From: Kitasatospora phosalacinea | GTDB taxonomy: Bacteria; Actinomycetota; Actinomycetes; Streptomycetales; Streptomycetaceae | Assembly (NCBI RefSeq): GCF_000716545.1 | Contig: NZ_JNWZ01000004.1 | Coordinates: forward strand, 97,823-161,822 | Reading direction: 5' to 3' | DNA: 64,000 nucleotides | In this document: one piece after another, positions 41,061-50,730 of the stretch | How positions within the stretch are numbered: the stretch's first letter is position 1 | Layout of the letters: each line of letters starts with the position of its first letter | Notes under the pieces: model-generated | What the model saw: only the letters and a program-made list of their open reading frames with translations | What the model was told of the DNA's origin: nothing | Database searches by the model: none | Position numbers and translations under genes: made by a program

Positions 41061-42533
41061 ATGCCGATCTGCCCTAGGGGACACGAGTCACAGGCCGAGG
41101 ACTGGTGCGACTACTGCGGCTTCCCGATGACGCCGCCGCCCGGCCTGGCGATCCCCGGCTTCCCGAACGGCCCGGCCCAGCCCGGTGGCCACCCCGGCGC
41201 CCAGGGCCAGCCCGGCGCCCAGGGCCAGCCGGGCGGCCACCAGCGCCCCGGCGGGCCGTCCGCGCCGCCCCCGGGCCCGCCCGGCCCGCCCCCGTACACC
41301 TCGTCCGGCTACCCGCCGGTCGGCCCGGGCAGCACCCCGCCGTCCGGCACGCCCGCCGGCAACGGCGGCTACTTCGAGCCGCGCCGCACCGCGACGCCGC
41401 CCGCCGGCACCCCCACCGGGCCCGCCGCGGGCGCGCCCGGCCCGTACGGCGCCCCGCCGCCGCCCCCGCCGACCACCGGCCTGGTGACCTGCCCGATCTG
41501 CCGCAGCCCGCAGACCGGCCGGTACTGCGAGGAGTGCGGCTACGACTACAACCTGGCCACCTCCGCCCGCCCGCCGGGCGCGGCGCCCGGCCCGCTCGGC
41601 CACCAGCCGCCGCCGGCGCCGCCGCAGGGCCAGCGCCCCCCGCAGCAGGGCTACGGCTTCCCGCCGCCCGCCGCGCCCCCGGCCGCCCCGCCCGCGTTCG
41701 AGCCCCCGGCCCCGCCGCCGTACGAGCAGCAGCGGCCGCCGCAGGCCCCGCAGCAGCAGTCGCCGTACGAGCAGCCCCAGCAGCGGGCCCCGTACGAGCA
41801 GCCGCAGCACCCCCAGCACCAGCAGCAGCACCAGTCGCACCAGCAGCCGCAGCACCAGCAGCAGTCGCCGTACGAGCGCCCCCAGCCGCAGCAGCAGTCG
41901 CCGTACGAGCAGTCGAGCTACCCCGCCGCGCAGGCCGCGCAGTCCGCCCCGCCCGCGCAGGGCTTCGAGAAGCCCCCGGCGGCGGGCTTCCCGGACGTCG
42001 ACTACGAGCGCACCGGCCCGGTGTACGCCGAACCGGGCCGGGCGCCGCAGTCCGGCCCGGAGTCGGGGACGTCGTTCCGGCTCACCCCGCCCGGGCAGCA
42101 GCCCGGCGGTGCGCCGCAGCAGCGCGCCACCTGGTTCGCCGTGGTGGCGCCCGACCACGACTACTTCACCGACATGATGACCCGTAGCGGCCCGGAGGCG
42201 GCGGGGCTGTTCTTCCCGCAGTACACCGCCGAGCGGCGGATCCAGCTGACCGGCCGCGGCCAGCTGCGGATCGGCCGGCGCAGCCAGCAGCGCGGCACCG
42301 TGCCGGAGATCGACCTGTCGGTCTCCCCGGAGGACCCGGGCGCCTCGCACCACCACGCCCTGCTGGCCGAACAGCCGGACGGCAGCTGGGTGGTGGTCGA
42401 CCAGGACTCCACCAACGGCACCACCATGAACGGCAGCCCGGACACCCTGCCGCCGCACACCGCGATCCCGCTGAACGACGGCGACCGGATCCACATCGGC
42501 GCCTGGACCACCATCACGGTGCGCCTGGGCTGA
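41061..42533 (+). CDS. FHA-domain protein with zinc ribbons and Pro/Gln-rich linker
   Basis: The 490-residue protein begins with a ribbon-like CPRGHESQAEDWCDYCG, continues through Gly/Pro/Gln low complexity, a second ribbon CPICRSPQTGRYCEECGYD (about 145-165), a long Gln/Pro/Tyr region with repeated SPYEQP/QQ units (about 215-300) and a C-terminal FHA domain (about 405-490) with LRIGRRSQQRG, SHHHALL and DSTNGTTMNG. FHA domains bind phosphothreonine, so this is the likely reader of PknG phosphorylation. It is not GarA-like: no N-terminal ETTS phospho-motif is seen. It is the last gene of the island and is followed by two hairpins. Confidence 0.92.
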   Translation: MPICPRGHESQAEDWCDYCGFPMTPPPGLAIPGFPNGPAQPGGHPGAQGQPGAQGQPGGHQRPGGPSAPPPGPPGPPPYTSSGYPPVGPGSTPPSGTPAGNGGYFEPRRTATPPAGTPTGPAAGAPGPYGAPPPPPPTTGLVTCPICRSPQTGRYCEECGYDYNLATSARPPGAAPGPLGHQPPPAPPQGQRPPQQGYGFPPPAAPPAAPPAFEPPAPPPYEQQRPPQAPQQQSPYEQPQQRAPYEQPQHPQHQQQHQSHQQPQHQQQSPYERPQPQQQSPYEQSSYPAAQAAQSAPPAQGFEKPPAAGFPDVDYERTGPVYAEPGRAPQSGPESGTSFRLTPPGQQPGGAPQQRATWFAVVAPDHDYFTDMMTRSGPEAAGLFFPQYTAERRIQLTGRGQLRIGRRSQQRGTVPEIDLSVSPEDPGASHHHALLAEQPDGSWVVVDQDSTNGTTMNGSPDTLPPHTAIPLNDGDRIHIGAWTTITVRLG

Positions 42534-42542
42534 CGCCGCGCC

Positions 42543-42620
42543 GGCTGACGCGACGTCAGCCGACCCGGCGCCACCACCGGCCCGCGGCCCGGGGATCCGC
42601 CTCCCCGCCCGCGGGCCGGT
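42543..42620 (+). terminator. Two tandem hairpins ending the kinase/FHA island
   Basis: GGCTGACG-CGA-CGTCAGCC (42543-42561) is a perfect 8-bp stem. A second perfect 12-bp stem ACCGGCCCGCGG/CCGCGGGCCGGT (42576-42587, 42609-42620) follows. Together they should end transcription after the FHA gene. Confidence 0.75.
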
Positions 42621-42703
42621 CCCGTTCGCGGTTCCGCCGCGGAACGCTCAGAATTCGCACAAAAGTGTCCGTGGGCAGGGCCGCAGCCCCTACGCTTCCG
42701 CCC

Positions 42704-43621
42704 ATGAGTGAAGCAATAACCGCGGACGGGATCCGGAAGCGGTACGGGGATGTCCAGGCCGTCGACGGGGTGTCGCTCTCCGTCGCGACTGGCGAGTTCT
42801 ACGGTCTGCTCGGGCCGAACGGGGCCGGCAAGACGACCACCTTGGAGATCCTGGAGGGCATCCGGGAGGCCGACGAGGGGCGGGTCGAGATCCTCGGCCT
42901 GTCACCGTGGCCGCGCAACCCGAAGCTGCTGCCGCGGATGGGCGTGCAGTTCCAGGCCTCCGCCTTCTTCAACAAGCTGACCGCGCGCGAGACCATCCGC
43001 ACCTTCGCCTCCTTCTACGGCATCGGGTCGAGGGCGGCGGACGCGATGCTGGAGCGGGTCGGGCTGACCGAGTCCGCGAACGTGCTGACCTCCAAGATGT
43101 CCGGCGGCCAGGCGCAGCGCCTGTCCATCGCCTGCGCGCTGGTGCACGACCCGGAGCTGGTGTTCCTGGACGAGCCGACCACCGGCCTCGACCCGCAGGC
43201 CCGCCGCAACCTGTGGGACCTGCTGCGCGACATCAACGCCGAGGGCCGCACCGTGGTCCTCACCACGCACTACCTGGACGAGGCCGAGGTGCTCTGCGAC
43301 CGCGTCTCGGTGATGGACCACGGCAGGGTGCTGAAGACCGGCGCCCCCGCCGCGCTGGTCCGCGAGATCGACGACACCGTCCGGGTCCGGATCGAGTCCG
43401 GGCTGCTGGCCCCCGACCGGGCCCGCGAACTGCTGACCGCCGCGGGCGCGGTGTACTCCAACCTGGAGGACGACGGCGTCACGCTGGCGCTGTCCACCGC
43501 CGAGCCCGGCCCGGTCCTGTCCGTGCTGGCCGAGCAGAACGCGCTGCGCGGCCTGGAGGTCCGCGGCGCCACCCTGGAGGACGTCTTCCTCCAGCTGACC
43601 GGACGGGAGTACCGGGCATGA
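42704..43621 (+). CDS. ABC transporter ATP-binding protein (ABC-2 exporter type)
   Basis: The 305-residue ATPase has Walker A GPNGAGKTTT, Q-loop QFQASAFF, signature MSGGQAQRLS, Walker B LVFLDEPTTG and switch His in LTTHYLDE. A C-terminal DrrA-like extension (about 225-305) ends LEDVFLQLTGREYR. It powers the permease encoded next (ATGA overlap). ATG 42704 is used; no good ribosome site is visible. Exporters of this class move drugs, lipids or polymers; substrate unknown. Confidence 0.95.
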   Translation: MSEAITADGIRKRYGDVQAVDGVSLSVATGEFYGLLGPNGAGKTTTLEILEGIREADEGRVEILGLSPWPRNPKLLPRMGVQFQASAFFNKLTARETIRTFASFYGIGSRAADAMLERVGLTESANVLTSKMSGGQAQRLSIACALVHDPELVFLDEPTTGLDPQARRNLWDLLRDINAEGRTVVLTTHYLDEAEVLCDRVSVMDHGRVLKTGAPAALVREIDDTVRVRIESGLLAPDRARELLTAAGAVYSNLEDDGVTLALSTAEPGPVLSVLAEQNALRGLEVRGATLEDVFLQLTGREYRA

Positions 43622-44757
43622 CCGCCACCGAACCGAGCCGGACCGCCGCCCCGGAACCGGCCGCGGGCCCGGCCCGCGGCGACGGGGAGAAGGGCAGCGC
43701 CTTCGTCGGCCTGTCCCGGGTGATGCTGCTGGGCTTCGTCCGCGACAAGGGCACCCTGTTCTTCACCCTCGCGCTGCCGCTGATGTTCCTGCTGCTGTTC
43801 GGCGTCCTCTACAAGGGCGGCGGCAGCACCCACGTCAAGGTCGCCGAGGTCGGCCGGGTCCAGGTGCTGGACGACGCCCGGTCCCAGGCCCAGGGCGCGC
43901 TGGACGCGCTGGAGATCACCACCGGCCTGAGCGAGGCCGACGCCCTCGCCAAGGTCAAGAAGGGCGACCTGGACGGCCTGGTCATGCAGAAGCCGGACGG
44001 CACCCTGGTGCTCCGCTTCAGCCAGGCCGACCAGGTCAAGGCCGGCACCGTGCAGGGCATCGTCAACTCCGTGGTGCAGGGCGCCAACCAGGCGGCGGCG
44101 AACGTCGCCCCGAAGTACTCGCTGGACGCCGCCAAGGTCGAGGACGACTCCACCAAGCCGATCCAGTACCTGACTCCGGGCCTGCTCGCCTACGCCATCG
44201 CCATGGGCGCGGTCTACGGCGCCTCCTTCACCCTGGTCACCTGGCGCAAGAGCCGGGTGCTGCGCCGCCTGCGGCTGGCGCCGATCTCGGCGGGCACCGT
44301 GGTCGGCGCCCGGGTGCTGGTCAGCGTGCTGGTCGCGCTCGCCCAGACCGCGCTGTTCCTGGCGGTCGCGCAGATCGACTACTTCGGGCTCAAGCTCACC
44401 GGCGACTGGTGGCTGGTGCTCCCGCTGGTGGTCTGCGGCACCCTGGCGTTCATGTCGATCGGCCTGGTCACCGGTTCGCTGGCGAAGACCGAGGAGTCGG
44501 CGAACGGCATGAACCAGCTGATCATCCTGCCGATGTCCTTCCTCGGCGGCGCGTTCATCCCGCTGGACTTCGCCCCGAGCTGGCTGCAGGACGTCTCCCG
44601 GGCGATGCCGCTGCGCTACCTGATCGTCCCGGCGAAGTCGGTGCTCAGCCAGGGCGGCGGCTTCGCCGAGGCGCTGCCCGCGATGGGCGTCCTGCTCGCC
44701 TTCACCGCGGTGCTGTCCGCCGTCGCCTGGCGCTTCTTCAACTGGGACGACGCGTAA
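43618..44757 (+). CDS. ABC-2-type transporter permease
   Basis: The 379-residue permease has one N-terminal helix (about 45-62), an extracytoplasmic segment of about 140 residues and five to six C-terminal helices, including FLGGAFIPLDFAPSWLQDVS and PLRYLIVPAK, which are characteristic of the family. The start overlaps the ATPase stop by four bases. It is followed by a strong hairpin at 44780-44822. Confidence 0.94.
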   Translation: MTATEPSRTAAPEPAAGPARGDGEKGSAFVGLSRVMLLGFVRDKGTLFFTLALPLMFLLLFGVLYKGGGSTHVKVAEVGRVQVLDDARSQAQGALDALEITTGLSEADALAKVKKGDLDGLVMQKPDGTLVLRFSQADQVKAGTVQGIVNSVVQGANQAAANVAPKYSLDAAKVEDDSTKPIQYLTPGLLAYAIAMGAVYGASFTLVTWRKSRVLRRLRLAPISAGTVVGARVLVSVLVALAQTALFLAVAQIDYFGLKLTGDWWLVLPLVVCGTLAFMSIGLVTGSLAKTEESANGMNQLIILPMSFLGGAFIPLDFAPSWLQDVSRAMPLRYLIVPAKSVLSQGGGFAEALPAMGVLLAFTAVLSAVAWRFFNWDDA

Positions 44758-44779
44758 CCGCCGCTCCCCGACCCTCCGG

Positions 44780-44822
44780 GACGGGGGTCGTACGCCGGAA
44801 GTCCCGGTGTACGGCCCCCGTC
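44780..44822. terminator. Hairpin terminator after the ABC permease
   Basis: GACGGGGGTCGTAC pairs with GTACGGCCCCCGTC, 13 of 14 positions, around a 15-base loop. It ends just before the haemoglobin gene, so that gene needs its own promoter or is read through. Confidence 0.7.
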
Positions 44823-44843
44823 GGCGTCTGCGACCATGGACGG

Positions 44844-45254
44844 GTGACTGAGACCGGGCGCGAGACCACCACCGCACAAGAGGAGACCTTCTACGACCGG
44901 GTCGGCGGGGAGGCGGTGTTCCGCCGGCTGGTCCACCTCTTCTACCGCGGTGTCGCCCAGGACGAGTTGCTGCGCCCGATGTACCCGGAGGAGGACCTCG
45001 GCCCCGCCGAGGAGCGCTTCGCCCTGTTCCTGATGCAGTACTGGGGCGGCCCGCGCACCTACAGCGAGCGCCGCGGCCACCCGCGGCTGCGGATGCGGCA
45101 CGCCCCGTTCCAGGTCGACCGGGCCGCGCACGACGCCTGGCTGAAGCACATGCGCGCCGCCCTGGACGAGCTGGCGCTGCCCGCCGAGGCCGACCGCGAG
45201 CTGTGGAACTACATGACGTACGCCGCCGCGTCGATGATCAACACCGCGGGCTAG
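44844..45254 (+). CDS. glbO: Group II truncated haemoglobin
   Basis: The 136-residue protein has a two-over-two globin fold: FYDRVGGEAVFRRLVHLFY with Tyr in the B helix, MQYWGGPRTYSE and RMRHAPF, where the His is the proximal haem ligand, and DAWLKHM with the Trp diagnostic of group II. GlbO-type proteins bind oxygen tightly and are linked to oxidative or nitrosative stress and membrane redox. GTG 44844 gives an acceptable N-terminus; the ribosome site is weak. It converges with the hypothetical gene that ends at 45283. Confidence 0.93.
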   Translation: MTETGRETTTAQEETFYDRVGGEAVFRRLVHLFYRGVAQDELLRPMYPEEDLGPAEERFALFLMQYWGGPRTYSERRGHPRLRMRHAPFQVDRAAHDAWLKHMRAALDELALPAEADRELWNYMTYAAASMINTAG

Positions 45255-45282
45255 GCCCCGTCCCCCGGCCGGTCTTCGCTGC

Positions 45283-45984
45283 TCAGCGCAGCGGGCTGAG
45301 CCCCAGGCCGGCGCCGGGCGCCGCCTCGGTGCGCAGCAGGACGGAGCCGGCGGGGGCGTCCAGCCGCAGCCAGGCCCCGGCCCGGTACGCGGACAGCGGG
45401 GCGCCGGGCCGCAGGAAGCCGATCGCGTGGGCGGCGTGCGCGGCCCGCAGCGGCAGTCCCTCGGCGGTGCCCAGCGGCCGGGACCAGATCTCGTCGGCGA
45501 TCGCGTCGACCGCCTGCCGGGTGCGGTGGTGGTCCGGCACCTCGGCGGTGCGGCGCTTGAACTCCTCGACGGCGGCGAGCACTTCGCCCACCACCCGGTC
45601 GACGGGGGGCTGCCCGAGCGGCTGCCAGCCGGAGCGCGGCGGGAGCAGCCCGGCCCAGGACGGGCCGGTGACCGGCGCGGGCAGGACGAGCGCGGCGCCC
45701 TCCTCGTCCACCGACTCCAGCAGTTGCCCGGCGGAGACGGTCAGGTCGGCGGCCGCGTCCAGCCCGGCCAGCCGCACGGTGCGCACCACGAGGACGGCGG
45801 ACCGGCCGAGCGGCAGCCGCCCGAACACCGCGAGCACCCCGCCCGTGCCGCCGCCGGTGCCCGGCACGGCCTGCAGCCGGACGGCCGCGGCGCGGTCGAA
45901 GCGCAGCAGCCGGCCGAGGAAGGCGGACAGGTCGGCGCCCTCCCGCCGGTCGGCGAGGTCGAGTCGGGTCGTCCGCACGGTCAC
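45283..45984 (-). CDS. Conserved-looking hypothetical protein (233 aa)
   Basis: The product is 233 residues, soluble, with alternating strands and helices (LVVRTVRLAGLDAAADLTVS; WSRPLGTAEGLPLRAAHAA), no signal or membrane segment and no recognised catalytic motif. GTG 45984 starts MTVRTTRLDLADRREG. It lies 40 bases after the thioesterase gene on the same strand, so the two may be co-transcribed with ettA further upstream only if the intervening hairpin is passed. The function is not known to me. Confidence 0.8.
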   Translation of the reverse strand: MTVRTTRLDLADRREGADLSAFLGRLLRFDRAAAVRLQAVPGTGGGTGGVLAVFGRLPLGRSAVLVVRTVRLAGLDAAADLTVSAGQLLESVDEEGAALVLPAPVTGPSWAGLLPPRSGWQPLGQPPVDRVVGEVLAAVEEFKRRTAEVPDHHRTRQAVDAIADEIWSRPLGTAEGLPLRAAHAAHAIGFLRPGAPLSAYRAGAWLRLDAPAGSVLLRTEAAPGAGLGLSPLR

Positions 45985-46024
45985 CGGGGTTCAGCTCGTT
46001 TCTTCAGCGGTGCGAGGAGTCCGG

Positions 46025-46468
46025 TCAGGCGGCGCAGCCGGCCGGCTGCTCGTCCGTGAACCGGCTCAGGAACTCACGTTCGACCGGGCTGATCCGGCGC
46101 GGCCGGGCCTCGGCGAGGTCGTAGGGGACGACCACGGTGGAGGCGGTGACGTACACCGTCTCGGTGCCGTCCGCGGCCACGTCCTTGATCTCGTAGGAGA
46201 CGGTCAGCGAGGCGCCGCCGATCCGGGTCACCCAGGTCTCGATGGTGACCGGCTCGGGGCGGTGCACCAGCGGACGCTTGTAGTCGATCTCGTGGCGGGC
46301 CACCACCGAGCCGCCCGCGAACTCCCCGGCCCCGGCCTCGGCGGCCTGGGTGAACATGAAGTCGATCCGGGCCTCCTCCAGGTAGCGCAGGAAGACCACG
46401 TTGTTGACGTGTCCGAAGGCGTCCATGTCGGACCACCGCAGGGGGCAGGCGTAGATGTGGCGAGCCAC
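46025..46468 (-). CDS. Acyl-CoA thioesterase, 4HBT hot-dog family
   Basis: This 147-residue hot-dog-fold thioesterase has the 4-hydroxybenzoyl-CoA thioesterase signature RWSDMDAFGHVNNVVFLRYL with the catalytic Asp, followed by VARHEIDYKRPLVH and TVVVPYD. It hydrolyses an acyl-CoA in the cytoplasm; chain preference is unknown. GTG 46468 has GAGGAG six bases upstream. A longer reading to 46693 would cross the hairpin and is rejected. Confidence 0.92.
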   Translation of the reverse strand: MARHIYACPLRWSDMDAFGHVNNVVFLRYLEEARIDFMFTQAAEAGAGEFAGGSVVARHEIDYKRPLVHRPEPVTIETWVTRIGGASLTVSYEIKDVAADGTETVYVTASTVVVPYDLAEARPRRISPVEREFLSRFTDEQPAGCAA

Positions 46469-46526
46469 GGTGTTCTCCTCGAATTTCTCCGTACCCGCAG
46501 GTACCCGGAGGCAGCCTACGGGCCGC

Positions 46527-46564
46527 GGTCCGGCGGCCCGCCCGCGGGGGCGGGCCGCCGGACC
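46527..46564 (-). terminator. Strong hairpin after ettA
   Basis: GGTCCGGCGGCCCGCC (46527-46542) pairs perfectly with 46549-46564 around a 6-base loop, 14 bases past the ettA stop. It separates ettA from the thioesterase gene on the minus strand. Confidence 0.85.
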
Positions 46565-46578
46565 GGTGTGCCCGGGGG

Positions 46579-48243
<1,665 letters not shown>

Positions 48244-48376
48244 GTTGAGATCGCTCCGGCGTCGTCGTGAGTAATCGGCTTGCAGCCTTCCATTGTGCCG
48301 TAAGGCCAAGGCGGCCCCGAACGCCCGAGTGGGCGCCCCCGGCTCCCGGGCCGCCGACCGCGGGCGCCCGGTACGC

Positions 48377-48416
48377 GAACGGCCCCGCCTCCCGGTGCCG
48401 GGGGGCGGGGCCGTTC
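48377..48416 (-). terminator. Hairpin terminator downstream of the surface-protein gene
   Basis: GAACGGCCCCGCC (48377-48389) pairs with GGCGGGGCCGTTC (48404-48416); the loop itself contains CCGG/CCGG. It lies 46 bases past the stop of the thioester protein on the minus strand, within a 219-base gap before ettA. Confidence 0.75.
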
Positions 48417-48462
48417 CCCTCCGCCGGGCGCGGGCGCCGGGCGGAGGGGTTCAGCTCGTCGT

Positions 48463-49890
48463 TCAGGAGGTGCGGCCGTGGCGGCCGCGGCGGCGCAGGC
48501 CGTAGACCGCGGCACCGCCGGCGACGACCAGCACGCCGGCGACGGCGGCGGTCAGGCCGGTGCCCATGCCGCCACCGGTGGAGGCCAGCTCAGGGCCGGT
48601 CGGGCTGGCCGACGGGGCCGGGGTGGTCGGGGCCGGGCTGCCGGTGGACGGCGGCGGGGTCTTGGTGGAGCTGTCGGTCTTGCAGTTCAGCAGGCCGGTG
48701 AACTCCTTGGAGAAGCCTTCGGGGCCGGTGACGGTGAAGTCGTACTTCTCGTCCTCCTTGACCGGCAGGGTCACGCTCTGGGTGCCGCCCGGCTTGACCG
48801 TGTAGTCCTTGCCGGCGACCTTGAAGGCCGCGTCCTTGTCGCCCTTGTTGCCGAGGGTGACCACGAGGGAACCCTTGGCGCAGTCGACCACGGCGTCGGC
48901 GGTCGGCACCGCGCCGAGGCCCCAACTGATGGCGGCCTTGGCGGAGACCGGGACGGTGCCGTGGCCCGCCAGGATCAGCGTCTGGCTGGGCTTGCCGTCG
49001 ATCCGGCCGACGAAGGCGCGGCCGACGGACGAGGTGGCGGTGCCCGAGGCGGTGATGGAGGCACTGCCGGCGGAGGCTCCGGCCGGGACCTTGGCGTAGA
49101 CCTTGTCGCCGGACTTCACGTTCTTGACCGCGGCGCCCTTGTCGTCGACCAGGGTCACCTTGGCGGCGGTGCCCTTGTCGTCCAGGGCCACGGAGACCGC
49201 GGCGGTGCCGCCCCCGGCGGCGACCGTGATCGGGCCCAGCGTGGTGCCGGACTTGCCGCCGACCGAGGTCGGGTCCAGGGTGAGGGTCGGCTTGGGCTCC
49301 TCGCCCTTGCCGTTCTGGTTGGCCTGGGCGATCAGCCACTCGGTGAACGCCTTGGCCTCCTTGTCCTCCTGCTTGACCTGGACGTTCGGGTCCGAGAAGG
49401 ACCAGATCGCGACCTGGGTGCCGGCCGCGGCGTCGGCCTTGCTGAGCCCCTTGACGCCCGAGGCGGCGCTCAGCGCGTCGGCGTTCACGGCGGGGAAGGA
49501 GTGCTGGAGGATCCAGAGGATCTTGGGCCCGGCGCCGGGGTTGTCCTGGAGCGAGCTGGAGTTCCAGTCGGTCTCGTGGTAGGTCGCGTCCCAACTGGCG
49601 GGCTGGAGCAGGTCGATGCAGTAGACCGGCAGCGCGGGATCGGCGCCGCCGATCTTGATGAAGAAGGGGCCCGCGGTGCTGTTCTTCCAGATGTGCTTGT
49701 CCGGATCGAAGTAGCTGATGGGCTCCTGCTCGTCCCCCTTCGATCCCTGGACGATCTTCGCCGTCACGTCCGAGGTGCTGTCGGCCGCGGCCGCCGCACC
49801 GGCCGCGAGGAGGCCCGTGCCGGCAGCCAGGCCGGACGCGAGCATGACAGCAACGACGCGGGAAACGGCCCGCCCCTGCTTGTGGAACAT
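48463..49890 (-). CDS. Thioester-domain (TQXA) surface adhesin with LAxTG sortase signal
   Basis: The 475-residue protein has a signal peptide (about 1-36, ending GAAAAADS) and a thioester domain whose two linkage residues are visible: Cys91 in VYCIDLLQ and Gln159 in the TQVA motif. Beta-rich stalk regions follow, then a Thr/Pro/Ser-rich wall-spanning segment and a sorting signal LASTG (435-439), a hydrophobic helix and a basic tail (RRRGRHGR). LAxTG is the form used by class E sortases of Streptomyces. Thioester domains can bond covalently to surfaces or proteins, so an adhesive role on the cell or aerial hypha surface is likely. ATG 49890 has GAAGGGAT upstream. Confidence 0.93.
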   Translation of the reverse strand: MFHKQGRAVSRVVAVMLASGLAAGTGLLAAGAAAAADSTSDVTAKIVQGSKGDEQEPISYFDPDKHIWKNSTAGPFFIKIGGADPALPVYCIDLLQPASWDATYHETDWNSSSLQDNPGAGPKILWILQHSFPAVNADALSAASGVKGLSKADAAAGTQVAIWSFSDPNVQVKQEDKEAKAFTEWLIAQANQNGKGEEPKPTLTLDPTSVGGKSGTTLGPITVAAGGGTAAVSVALDDKGTAAKVTLVDDKGAAVKNVKSGDKVYAKVPAGASAGSASITASGTATSSVGRAFVGRIDGKPSQTLILAGHGTVPVSAKAAISWGLGAVPTADAVVDCAKGSLVVTLGNKGDKDAAFKVAGKDYTVKPGGTQSVTLPVKEDEKYDFTVTGPEGFSKEFTGLLNCKTDSSTKTPPPSTGSPAPTTPAPSASPTGPELASTGGGMGTGLTAAVAGVLVVAGGAAVYGLRRRGRHGRTS

Positions 49891-50115
49891 GTGGGATCCC
49901 TTCGGGCGGTGACGTGCCTTCGGCAACCCGCCCTGGCAAAGCGGCACCCCCTGTGGCGCCGCTGCACGTGTGTGGACCCGACGCATCCTACGAGCGGGAT
50001 CCCGCCGCTCCAGGGCCGTAGCGAATCAGGACGATATCGTGGCTGTTCCGTTATCAAAGAGCTGATCGCAGAGGTCAGTTGATGTATCGACATAAAGCCA
50101 CGGGGCGCCGCCGCG

Positions 50116-50129
50116 GCAATCATGATTGC
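50116..50129. promoter_or_regulatory. Perfect 14-bp palindrome GCAATCATGATTGC
   Basis: It lies in the AT-richer 270-base region (49891-50160) upstream of the surface-protein gene and downstream of ssb. Its position about 230 bases before the adhesin start and 32 bases past the ssb stop makes it a candidate regulator site; no regulator is encoded nearby. Confidence 0.4.
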
Positions 50130-50160
50130 ACTCACCGACCCAAGAAGTGCCCCGATCCGG

Positions 50161-50730
50161 TCAGTTCAGAACCTCCTGCGTCACATCCGCACCGCCCTCC
50201 CCCCGCACCCCACCGGCCGGGCCGCCCTCCTCCGCCCGGCGCCGGGCCGCGACCGCCGCCACGATCCAGTCCGGAACCGCCTCCTCCACCAGCCGCACCG
50301 CGCGCGGCCCGGCCGCCGCCCGCGGACGGCCGTCCTCGGGCGAACCGGCCTGCGCCGGGGCCGACTTGCCCTCCAGGCCGCGCCGGAAGGCGGACGTCCC
50401 CCGGGACAGGTCGTGGCCGACCGCGCGGGCGTCGATCTCCACCTCTACCCGTCGGCTGCCCTCCTGCTCCCACTCGCGCACCCGCAGCCGTCCGCTCACC
50501 AGCAGCGGATCGCCCTTGTTCACCGAACTGACCACGTTGACCGCGAGCCGCCGCCAGGCCACCACCGTCACCCAGGTCGTGTCGCCGTCCGTCCAGTCGC
50601 CGCGCTCGCGGTCGTAGCGCCGCTCCCGCGCGGCGAACCGGAAGTTCGCCACCGACACTCCGCCGGCCGTCTCCCGGTACGTCACGCTCGACGCGGCGTT
50701 CCCGACCATCGTCACCAGGGCCTCGTCCAT
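50161..50730 (-). CDS. ssb: Single-stranded DNA-binding protein, second (SsbB-type) paralogue
   Basis: The 189-residue protein has an OB-fold SSB domain in residues 1-110 (VTMVGNAASSVTYRE, WVTVVAWRRLAVNVVSSVNK, RVREWEQEGSRRVEVEIDA). The C-terminal part is Ala/Gly/Arg-rich and ends VTQEVLN, lacking the acidic DDDIPF tip that recruits replication proteins in the main SSB. This fits the tail-less SsbB paralogue of Streptomyces, linked to chromosome segregation at sporulation. ATG 50730 has GGAGGAG upstream. The dnaN/rplI/rpsF context of the housekeeping ssb is absent here. Confidence 0.9.
   Translation of the reverse strand: MDEALVTMVGNAASSVTYRETAGGVSVANFRFAARERRYDRERGDWTDGDTTWVTVVAWRRLAVNVVSSVNKGDPLLVSGRLRVREWEQEGSRRVEVEIDARAVGHDLSRGTSAFRRGLEGKSAPAQAGSPEDGRPRAAAGPRAVRLVEEAVPDWIVAAVAARRRAEEGGPAGGVRGEGGADVTQEVLN

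Noticed and set aside
42704..44757. ABC exporter pair as part of the kinase/FHA island
   Set aside because: Two strong hairpins and 170 bases separate it from the FHA gene; co-regulation is not supported by the sequence.
48478..50082. Very long plus-strand open frame opposite the thioester adhesin
   Set aside because: It is the antisense shadow of a GC-rich gene; its product is Gly/Val/Arg/Asp low complexity and the minus strand has a full signal peptide, thioester motif and sorting signal.
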